Source: Candidatus Rifleibacteriota bacterium (GTDB taxonomy: Bacteria; Muiribacteriota; Ozemobacteria; Ozemobacterales; Ozemobacteraceae). Taken from it: 39,685 nucleotides of DNA. Below, piece by piece: positions 33,732-39,685 of this stretch. The first letter of the stretch is position 1, and each line of letters starts with the position of its first letter. A program made the translations under genes and the position numbers. A model generated the notes under the pieces. That model had not been told where the DNA came from. It was given only the letters and a program-made list of their open reading frames with translations, and ran no database searches. Where the stretch lies: contig JAQVCG010000012.1 in the NCBI GenBank assembly GCA_028689875.1, positions 1 to 39,685 on the forward strand, written 5' to 3'.

Positions 33732-35416
33732 TACTGCATTAGCTTCTTTAAACAAGCGAAATTATAGTGCTCATAAATGTGTTTACAATTTTCAGCTGTG
33801 AGCTTTTCAACAAGTTCAACCATATGATTATTTTTAGCATTTTGCAGATATCCAATTACATTCCCGTCTGCATTAGGAAGATATGAAACCATTTGGTCGT
33901 GGATGACTTCGTCCAAATCTTCCTCTAGGCTACATCTCGATAAATAAATCGAATATTTATCTCTAATTTTGTCAAGTGTTTTTTGATTATCATCATATAG
34001 TTTTCGTTTTGCTTCAACACTATTTTCTCTAATAGGAGTATCTGGAAGAATTTTCTCTCCCACATAACTGTTTAATCTTGAAAAACCTAATACACTATAT
34101 TGTTCTTTCCCATTAATTTTTCTCAAATCATTGTCTGTTTTAATGATATTGTTAATCTGTAAAGCATTTAAGATCTGGTAGTATAGCCTAAAACCAAATC
34201 CTCCTACTGGAAGTATGTAAATTCCGTCTGCTTCGTAAAATGGGTTTATTTCCGAAAGTATTTTTCCAAATAAGACATTTTCAGAAGTTCCCTCAACAAG
34301 CAAAACTTTATCAGCAAAAATAGCTTCTACAAGTCCTCTATTTAGCATCTTTCGTTGAGTCTTAAATTCCTTTGGTATAGTATAAGGAATACTTTTGCTA
34401 ATTATTTTATCCTTATTATATATGCGAACAAGGTTTACCTGATCCATTTCTGTTAGCACATATGGTGAATGGGTAGTCATAAACAAATATTGATATTTAT
34501 CATCAAGAAATAAAATATGAGATAATGCTATCTGCATAGAACGATGTAAATGATTCTCTGGTTCCTCAATTAAAAAAATGCTGATTTTCGTTTCTTCTTC
34601 CTCTTTAGAAAGCAAATTAAAAATAGAGTATGCCAGGAGCTTTTTTCGTCCCTCACCAGAAGTTGGATATAAAGAATCATCTCCGTCTTGCTTGATATAC
34701 GGAACAATGTTTGAATACAACCCTTTTATTGCTATCTCTGATTTTACAGATACTGATATATCGTCATGTCGAAACTTTTTATATTCCGGTGCTATTTTTT
34801 TTTCAAACGACTTTATGCCGGACAGATCTGAAATTCGAGCATTTAGTTCATTACAAGTCTTATGAATACTTTCTAAAACGTCTTTATCCTGATCCTTATC
34901 ATTGACGAGTAACGTATTAGCATTTTTCTTGAAGAGCATATACAAATCAACATACGCATCAATGTAAATTACATTGAAAATATAATCAATTTCAAAGAAT
35001 GTACCATGGATTTTCATTTCTTCCAGCTCATTAACATCTCCACCCCAGTATAAAACTGGAATACCAACCATTTCTTTTTCATTATAGTCCGCTTTTACTT
35101 TAATATATACGATGTTTTGCTCTGAAAGGATACTCCCTTTTAATTTTGCACGAAGCTTTTGGCTATCTGCATTCTCTGTGTCGCTAATATCAATTGCAAT
35201 AACAATCTCTATTGGATTAACCACATTCCTTTTGTAGTAATCAGTATCATTGAAATTTTGTTTTCTTATGTCTTTGTCGAAAATAAATCTTAATGCATAC
35301 AGAAAATTTGTCTTGCCTACATCATTCATTCCAAAAAGGATGTTTTTATTGGTTAAGTTTATTGATATATCTTCAAAATTCCTGAAATTTTTTATTTTTG
35401 CAGAATTAAATTTCAT
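33731..35416 (-). CDS. gajA: Gabija protein GajA, OLD-family ATPase-TOPRIM endonuclease
   Basis: A 561-residue protein. The ABC-type ATPase half has Walker A G-M-N-D-V-G-K-T (29-36), signature-like S-G-E-G-R-K-K, and Walker B I-F-L-I-E-E-P-E-N-H-L-H followed by T-T-H-S-P-Y-V. The TOPRIM half has K-V-L-L-V-E-G-T-S-E and the acidic I-I-K-T-D-N-D. This fusion is the OLD endonuclease, and with the helicase directly downstream it matches the Gabija anti-phage pair. ATG 35416 with AAGGA 8 bases upstream is preferred over GTG 35431, which lies within the ribosome site. GajA nicks phage DNA when nucleotide levels fall, leading to abortive defence. Confidence 0.87.
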   Translation of the reverse strand: MKFNSAKIKNFRNFEDISINLTNKNILFGMNDVGKTNFLYALRFIFDKDIRKQNFNDTDYYKRNVVNPIEIVIAIDISDTENADSQKLRAKLKGSILSEQNIVYIKVKADYNEKEMVGIPVLYWGGDVNELEEMKIHGTFFEIDYIFNVIYIDAYVDLYMLFKKNANTLLVNDKDQDKDVLESIHKTCNELNARISDLSGIKSFEKKIAPEYKKFRHDDISVSVKSEIAIKGLYSNIVPYIKQDGDDSLYPTSGEGRKKLLAYSIFNLLSKEEEETKISIFLIEEPENHLHRSMQIALSHILFLDDKYQYLFMTTHSPYVLTEMDQVNLVRIYNKDKIISKSIPYTIPKEFKTQRKMLNRGLVEAIFADKVLLVEGTSENVLFGKILSEINPFYEADGIYILPVGGFGFRLYYQILNALQINNIIKTDNDLRKINGKEQYSVLGFSRLNSYVGEKILPDTPIRENSVEAKRKLYDDNQKTLDKIRDKYSIYLSRCSLEEDLDEVIHDQMVSYLPNADGNVIGYLQNAKNNHMVELVEKLTAENCKHIYEHYNFACLKKLMQ

Positions 35417-36113
35417 TATAGATTCCTTCACGCATTGTTTATTATATTCACAAGTAGATATGGAGTTATTTCCGATACCCTTTTTTTAACTACATGCCAT
35501 ATTAAGACATACGCTTACTCTATTAAGCTGACATTGTGTAAAACAACCGCAACCTTTGCTTTCTATTGGCCATAAGATTTTGCTATCAGTTTATATGACA
35601 CACACTTTACTCCACTGTGATTAGTGATTTCTATGCTAATATGAGCCTCGGATTTCCTGTTATACACTTGATTTTCCTTATTCCTTTGGTTGTACATCAC
35701 TTCTCTTGTGTGGAAATAACAAGATCTCAGGTATTTCGATAAATTACTTATTATCAACCTTGCTAAATTCTCAGAGTTGTGGATGTTTGATAACTCTTAA
35801 AATAGCGATTTATCAAGTATTGTTTGCGACGAATATGAAGGTCTCGAAATTTCCAAACTCATAACAATTTCCCAGCTCAATCACTTCACTCTAGTTGTGG
35901 CTTTGTTGGTCCCTGTCCTACGCTTAAATCTAATATTACCACTCTGACTCCAAGGACTGATAGAAGACAGTTGGTAAAGTTCCCTTTGGTGGGTTTCTTA
36001 CTATATTTTATCAGCTTACCAAAGCATTGCAGAATTCTTCATTTTGCTAGTGGAAATCAGTATAGCTGATCTCGTAAGTCGCACTGATTGTATCATGAAA
36101 CACTGACAATAGA

Positions 36114-36151
36114 TAGAACCGAATATCACAATAGGATAATATTCGGTTCTA
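36114..36151. repeat. 13-bp perfect inverted repeat
   Basis: TAGAACCGAATAT (36114-36126) and ATATTCGGTTCTA (36139-36151) flank a 12-base loop. There is no T tract on either strand, so it is not a usual terminator. It could be an RNA hairpin, a protein-binding site or a transposon remnant. Confidence 0.75.
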
Positions 36152-36410
36152 ATTCGAGATGCTTACGGTTGATAATACAATAATAACAGAAAAACGCTTG
36201 CTTACCGAGAATCGAATATGTATTAATGATTCCAGATGTAATTGCCATATGTTATTCGTGTATTTCATGAAAGAGTGACTCATGGCAACAATTGGAAATG
36301 GAGTAGGTTGTTTTATGGTCGGATGTTTGGCAATAAAACCATCCTTGGAAATAGTATTCTCGCATTAAATTTAAAGAGTCATGGCATACTGATCTATAAA
36401 TTTCGGAAAA

Positions 36411-36430
36411 ATTAAATGCTCGCATTTAAT
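36411..36430. repeat. 20-bp palindrome
   Basis: ATTAAATGC (36411-36419) and GCATTTAAT (36422-36430) with a 2-base centre. A related but incomplete copy (CTCGCATTAAAT) lies about 60 bases earlier near 36359. A further 7-bp hairpin, TTCTCAG/CTGAGAA, is at 36443-36460. Confidence 0.65.
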
Positions 36431-36532
36431 ATAGGCTGCTCATTCTCAGGTTTCTGAGAAAAAAACTTTTTGCATATAATGGTTTGCCATTTTCTGTTTT
36501 ATTCAGAAGCAAGTTAGTCATTATTCATTTTT

Positions 36533-36564
36533 TTGTTATATTTTTCACGAATTCGTGGTATTGT
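36533..36564 (+). promoter_or_regulatory. XRE regulator promoter with palindromic operator
   Basis: The palindrome CACGAATTCGTG (36546-36557) lies between TTGTTA (36533-36538) and an extended -10 element TGG-TATTGT (36556-36564). Binding there would block RNA polymerase, as expected for a control-protein operator. The spacing between the two hexamers is 20, so the extended -10 probably dominates. The same TGGTATTGT occurs in the promoter region of the convergent nuclease gene. Confidence 0.5.
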
Positions 36565-36598
36565 GAGTGGGTATTATGCATAAATGGAGGGACTTAAG

Positions 36599-36835
36599 GT
36601 GGCGGTAAGTTATAAAAAATTGTCACATCTCTTAATAGAACGAAACATGTCTCATTCTCAACTGCAAAAAATAGTTGGTTATAGTGCAAACATAACCACA
36701 CGACTAAAAAAAGATGAATACGTTTCTCTCGAAACAATTGAAAGCATATGTAATGAATTGGATTGTGGGGTTGATGACATATTGAATTTTGTAATAAGAG
36801 AAAACGATAAAGCTGATAGGAGCTCAGAACAATGA
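36599..36835 (+). CDS. XRE-family regulator (Cro/C-protein-like)
   Basis: A 78-residue helix-turn-helix protein of the small YozG/Cro type: S-Y-K-K-L-S-H-L-L-I-E-R-N-M at the start, then S-H-S-Q-L-Q-K-I-V-G-Y-S-A-N-I-T-T-R-L as the DNA-reading helices, then V-S-L-E-T-I-E-S-I-C-N-E-L-D-C-G-V-D-D-I. The GTG at 36599, 8 bases after GGAGG, is preferred over ATG 36584 because family members begin M-A-V-x-Y. Its stop overlaps the first methyltransferase start (ATGA). It therefore probably controls the methylase pair, and possibly the nuclease, like C proteins of restriction-modification systems. Confidence 0.8.
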   Translation: MAVSYKKLSHLLIERNMSHSQLQKIVGYSANITTRLKKDEYVSLETIESICNELDCGVDDILNFVIRENDKADRSSEQ

Positions 36836-37830
36836 ATTACATTGGTTCAAAATATTCATTATTAGATTTTTTACAAGAAACAATTTTGCAGCTAACAGAT
36901 TATAAGGATGGAGATGATTACGTGTTTGCAGACTTATTCGCTGGAACAGGAATTGTTGGTTCCACCTATAAAGCAAAAGGTTGCAGAGTTATTTCGAACG
37001 ATATTCAGTATTATAGCTACATATTAAATAAGCACTTTATTGAGAACTGTTCACCTGTTGACACTTCTCTGCTTAACACATTGAATTCTCTTCCTGGTAT
37101 TGATGGATTCATATACAACAATTATTGTCAAGGGTCTGGAAGTGAGCGAAACTATTTTACTGACTTCAATGGTAGAAAATGTGATGTAATAAGAATCGAA
37201 TTAGAAAAAATGTATGAAAACAATCAGATTTCAGAATCTGTATATATGTATTTTTTAGCAAGCCTTGTCAACTCAATCGACAAGTATGCCAATACTGCAT
37301 CAGTATATGGTGCTTTCTTAAAACACATAAAGAAATCTGCGATGAAAGATTTTAAATTAGAACTACTTCCAGTTATTGATGGTCCAAAAGGAAAAGTTTA
37401 TAACGAAAATATAAATTCACTTGTTAGACATATATCTGGCGATGTACTCTACCTGGATCCACCTTATAATGCCCGTCAATACTGTTCTAATTACCATGTC
37501 CTTGAAACAATAGCTAAATATGATAATCCTATTCTCTCTGGTAAAACAGGATTAAGGGATAGCTCAGAGCAAAAGAGTGAATTTTGTTCCAAAAGAACTG
37601 TAGCCACTGTTTTTGATGACCTAATTGCAAACGCTAATTTCAAATATATTATTTTAAGCTACAATAATGAAGGCTTAATGTCATTAGACACAATCAAAGA
37701 GATAATGAGTAAGTATGGCACCTACAGTTTTTATACTAAAGAATATAGAAGATTTAAAGCTGATAAAGACGAAAACAGAAACATCACAGCAGATTTCACA
37801 ACAGAATATCTGCACTGCTTAATAAAATAG
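36832..37830 (+). CDS. DNA adenine methyltransferase (D12 class, Dam-like)
   Basis: A 332-residue site-specific N6-adenine methyltransferase. The N-terminal M-N-Y-I-G-S-K binds SAM, motif I is D-L-F-A-G-T-G (34-40), and the catalytic motif IV is D-P-P-Y-N-A-R-Q-Y (209-217). The region between carries the target-recognition part. The D-P-P-Y form and the order X-I-IV place it in the alpha/D12 group. It is expressed in one unit with the XRE regulator (4-base overlap) and a second methyltransferase 11 bases downstream. Its role is presumably to protect host DNA from the neighbouring HNH nuclease; the recognition sequence is unknown. Confidence 0.88.
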   Translation: MNYIGSKYSLLDFLQETILQLTDYKDGDDYVFADLFAGTGIVGSTYKAKGCRVISNDIQYYSYILNKHFIENCSPVDTSLLNTLNSLPGIDGFIYNNYCQGSGSERNYFTDFNGRKCDVIRIELEKMYENNQISESVYMYFLASLVNSIDKYANTASVYGAFLKHIKKSAMKDFKLELLPVIDGPKGKVYNENINSLVRHISGDVLYLDPPYNARQYCSNYHVLETIAKYDNPILSGKTGLRDSSEQKSEFCSKRTVATVFDDLIANANFKYIILSYNNEGLMSLDTIKEIMSKYGTYSFYTKEYRRFKADKDENRNITADFTTEYLHCLIK

Positions 37831-37841
37831 CGGAGCTATGA

Positions 37842-38633
37842 ATGGCAAGATATAATGATTTAGATCCTGTAAAATGGAAAGAATACACAGAGGTAAATAC
37901 TGATTCCTTATGGATTATTGACAAGAGGGATAATTCGGGTGCACATTCAGGAAACTATCATGGCAATTTTGTTCCACAAATTCCTCACCAGCTTTTCACA
38001 AGATACACCAAAAAAGGTGATTGGATTTTAGACCCTTTTATGGGAAGCGGAACATCACTTATCGAAGCGCAAAGGATAGGCAGAAATGCAGTTGGAATTG
38101 ATTTGCAAGCAGAAGTAGCCGATGAAGCTTATCGGCGAATTATTACTGAACCCAAAGATGACAGTGTTATAAAGGTAGTTGCAGGTGACAGTTCTTCCTT
38201 GGATATGGACAACCTTATGGCATCTGTCGGAATTAAAAAGCTTCAATTTGTAATTATGCATCCACCATATTGGGATATTATAAAATTTTCTGATAATCCT
38301 AAAGACCTGTCAAATACTGAAAACCTAGATTCTTTTCTTGAATCCTTTGGCAAAGTCATAGATAACTCAACTAAATATCTTGAAAAGGACCGATATTGTG
38401 CCTGCGTTATAGGTGACAAATATTCTAACAGTCAGGTTGTTCCTTTAGGATTTCATTGCATGAATGAATTTATTAAAAGAGGATTCTTATTAAAGGCAAT
38501 TCTTGTAAAGAACTTCGGAGAAACAAAAGGAAAAGCCAATCAGCAAGCTATCTGGCGTTATCGTGCTTTAGCAAGCGATTTTTACATTTTCAAACACGAA
38601 TATATTTTTGTATTTAAAAAGGTGAAGTCCTAA
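37842..38633 (+). CDS. second DNA methyltransferase (N4/N6 type, HPPYW motif)
   Basis: A 263-residue methyltransferase with motif I L-D-P-F-M-G-S-G-T (63-71) and catalytic motif IV H-P-P-Y-W (140-144). P-Q-I-P-H-Q-L-F-T-R-Y just before motif I is a motif X-like segment. In most enzymes with D-P-F-M-G-S-G-T the catalytic motif comes first; here it comes second, a permuted order. The first residue of motif IV is His instead of the usual D, N or S. A GGAG ribosome site precedes ATG. A pair of methyltransferases next to one nuclease is usual for systems with an asymmetric recognition site, each enzyme marking one strand. Confidence 0.85.
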   Translation: MARYNDLDPVKWKEYTEVNTDSLWIIDKRDNSGAHSGNYHGNFVPQIPHQLFTRYTKKGDWILDPFMGSGTSLIEAQRIGRNAVGIDLQAEVADEAYRRIITEPKDDSVIKVVAGDSSSLDMDNLMASVGIKKLQFVIMHPPYWDIIKFSDNPKDLSNTENLDSFLESFGKVIDNSTKYLEKDRYCACVIGDKYSNSQVVPLGFHCMNEFIKRGFLLKAILVKNFGETKGKANQQAIWRYRALASDFYIFKHEYIFVFKKVKS

Positions 38634-38646
38634 AACTCACCTTTTT
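38616..38646. terminator. terminator across the methyltransferase stop codon
   Basis: AAAAAGGTGA (38616-38625) and TCACCTTTTT (38637-38646) form a 10-bp stem around the stop codon, with A and T tracts in the arms so that it can work on both strands. It separates the methyltransferases from the convergent nuclease gene. Confidence 0.7.
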
Positions 38647-38727
38647 ATATACAAGCTTATTAAAATTGATACCTGTTGTCTTGGACTTAATGCAGCACTT
38701 ATAGGGCTGATTTTTACTGTTGGTTAA

Positions 38728-39326
38728 TTATTTCTTTTCTTTCAAGTGTCTTTTAAACTCCAAAGGATCATACCAATAACACCCCACACAAGCATTTTCC
38801 TCATTATTGTGTTTGGCACTGCCTTCATAATAGGACATTGGGTATCCCAACTGCTTTGCATCATATCTGATTTTAGTTATCATACATTCCTTGCAGAATT
38901 GTCTCTTGGCATCATTTGCAGCTTTACTTAATGGCTGAAAATCAGACAATTTCTGATTTTCATTGCGCATTACTCTATCCTCATTTTTCATTCCATTTTT
39001 GTGGTCTACCTCTGGATTTGAAGTTCCCAATACAACACATCTTTGTTCCTTGATAGCCCTCTTTATACTAGCACTAATGTGCTGTGAATAGTTTCCATTA
39101 TTAAATCCATTAACTCTTATGCGGTCAATCTATTTCCCGGTGTATCATCTTTATAAAATTCAACATAATACATCTTTGCAAGAGTAGACTCTTTTCTTGC
39201 CCAAGAAGCTCCATTTCCAAATGTTAAATCAGCGTATTCTCCTACAAATTCTGAGACATATACCCATCTACTAACTCCATTTTTATCTGGATTTGCCAAT
39301 TTTAAAAATAGTTCTATTTTTGTCAT
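38728..39326 (-). pseudogene. HNH restriction endonuclease, broken by a frameshift
   Basis: The first part (39326 down to about 39130) encodes [11 protein letters not shown] with a strong AAGGAG ribosome site, and ends at a stop at 39117-39119. The second part continues in another frame as D-R-I-R-V-N-G-F-N-N-G-N-Y, through V-D-H-K-N-G (first His of HNH), D-F-Q-P-L-S-K-A-A-N-D-A-K-R, and zinc-like pairs C-K-E-C and C-V-G-C, to the stop at 38728. Loss of one base near 39129-39133 explains the break; restoring it would give a protein of about 199 residues. HNH enzymes of this size are common type II nucleases, and the adjacent methyltransferases fit. As written the nuclease is inactive, unless this is a sequencing error. 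Confidence 0.8.
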
Positions 39327-39380
39327 ATGTAGATCTCCTTCTGAAAACTTCTCTGTTAAACAATACCATTATTTTGTTCA

Positions 39381-39657
39381 TATTGAATCTGCCGCAAAGC
39401 ATTATAATTGCCCATTAGATAAATTCTATGTAAATATAGATAAATACGGCAATACCGTTGCTGCAACCATTCCGATGGCGTTGCACGAAGCTTTGTGCGA
39501 AGGCAAAATCAAAAAAGGCGACAACATTTTGCTGGTCGGTTTCGGTGCCGGTCTGACTTATGGTTTAACCCTTTTAAAATGGGGCAGCTACACCAAACCT
39601 TTATATTAAGCGATTACAAAAACACCGAAGTGCATTAAAGCACTTCGGTGTTTTTTT
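39381..39657 (+). repeat. right copy of the fabH 3' end (gene fragment and terminator)
   Basis: Codons 261-335 of fabH, its stop (39607-39609) and its terminator, nearly identical to 30015-30292. It lacks the start, Cys113 and His254, so it cannot be a working enzyme. Its terminator stem is perfect (T at 39631). Immediately after it comes the phosphatase stop codon, without the fic gene. The upstream flank is the promoter region of the broken nuclease. Confidence 0.93.
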
Positions 39658-39685
39658 ATCTTTGATTTTCGAGGAATTTTAAAAA
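39656..39685 (-). CDS. second phosphatase copy, 3' end only (runs off the window)
   Basis: The last 30 bases encode F-L-K-F-L-E-N-Q-R and stop on the minus strand, identical to the C-terminus of the low-molecular-weight phosphatase at 31484. The rest lies outside the window, so I cannot tell whether the second copy is complete. Confidence 0.8.
   Translation of the reverse strand, partial: FLKFLENQR

Larger units (their letters stand above)
35417..36583. other. 1.17-kb gene-poor, palindrome-rich stretch
   Basis: AT-rich DNA between gajA and the restriction-modification locus, with stop codons in all frames at short intervals. Weak minus-strand coding candidates: a 64-codon frame (35563-35757, TTG start) and the last ~38 codons of another frame ending at 35881 (including S-P-W-S-Q-S-G-N-I-R-F-K-R-R). 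Both look like decayed ends of genes rather than functional ones, and I recognise neither. The right half holds several inverted repeats listed separately. It may be the remains of a mobile element or carry a structured RNA. No tRNA, CRISPR or intact transposase was seen. Confidence 0.5.

Noticed and set aside
36443..36466. TTCTCAG/CTGAGAA hairpin next to an A run as a minus-strand terminator
   Set aside because: On the minus strand the T run precedes the stem instead of following it, so it would not terminate either strand.
35432..36583. CRISPR array or tRNA in the gene-poor stretch
   Set aside because: No regularly spaced repeats and no cloverleaf or TTCGA-type arm; only unrelated inverted repeats.
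30291..39380. Tyrosine or serine recombinase within the island
   Set aside because: No frame shows R-x-x-R-Y-type or resolvase motifs; the island appears to lack its own integrase.

Overview
The window looks like chromosomal DNA of a Gram-negative, anaerobic, probably fermentative bacterium from a poorly sampled phylum. Signs of an outer membrane are minor pseudopilins, a lipoprotein, secreted repeat proteins and a beta-barrel-like protein. Signs of anaerobic metabolism are a complete four-subunit 2-oxoacid:ferredoxin oxidoreductase and no respiratory genes. I cannot name the phylum from the sequence alone.

Layout of the backbone (about 1-30.2 kb, moderate GC): (i) a minus-strand operon running from glmM through a TPR lipoprotein, three type II secretion/type IV pilus-like minor pseudopilins, an FG-GAP propeller protein and a TPR protein (62-6254); (ii) a plus-strand run with a starch-binding-module-like protein, an isochorismatase-fold hydrolase, a P-loop ATPase and the VOR/KOR operon in the order delta-alpha-beta-gamma (6428-11326); (iii) rsfS, rsmE, a HEAT-repeat protein, ftsH and wecB (11428-16417); (iv) trmO and an alpha/beta hydrolase on the minus strand; (v) hflX, a large membrane-anchored propeller protein, a Cys-rich small protein and an outer-membrane-like protein (18041-22827); (vi) mntP, a small conserved-looking protein and a YitT transporter; (vii) a minus-strand group of P-loop protein, nucleoside-recognition/Gate transporter and M18 aminopeptidase; (viii) a small helical protein and fabH.

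From 30.29 kb the character changes to AT-rich accessory DNA: a Fic protein with a cluster of palindromic operator-like repeats, a low-molecular-weight phosphatase, a Gabija-type anti-phage pair (gajA-gajB), a 1.17-kb gene-poor stretch full of palindromes, and a restriction-modification locus (XRE/C-like regulator, two DNA methyltransferases, and a convergent HNH endonuclease broken by one frameshift). The accessory block is closed at 39381 by a second copy of the last 75 codons of fabH with its terminator. That copy is joined directly to the 3' end of a second copy of the phosphatase gene, which runs off the window. The right-hand junction (fabH terminator directly against the phosphatase stop) looks like the ancestral arrangement, and the left one has the Fic gene inserted at exactly this point. 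The fabH-phosphatase junction therefore appears to be an insertion site for defence genes, with an island bounded by long, nearly identical direct repeats and no visible integrase.

The gene content suggests layered immunity: Gabija, modification with a probably inactive nuclease, and an autoregulated Fic enzyme. The best candidates for something undescribed are the repeat-bounded island, the Fic operator array, the palindrome-rich gene-poor stretch, the Cys-rich protein with a duplicated CCx2Cx5C motif, and promoters placed so that some mRNAs may be leaderless.
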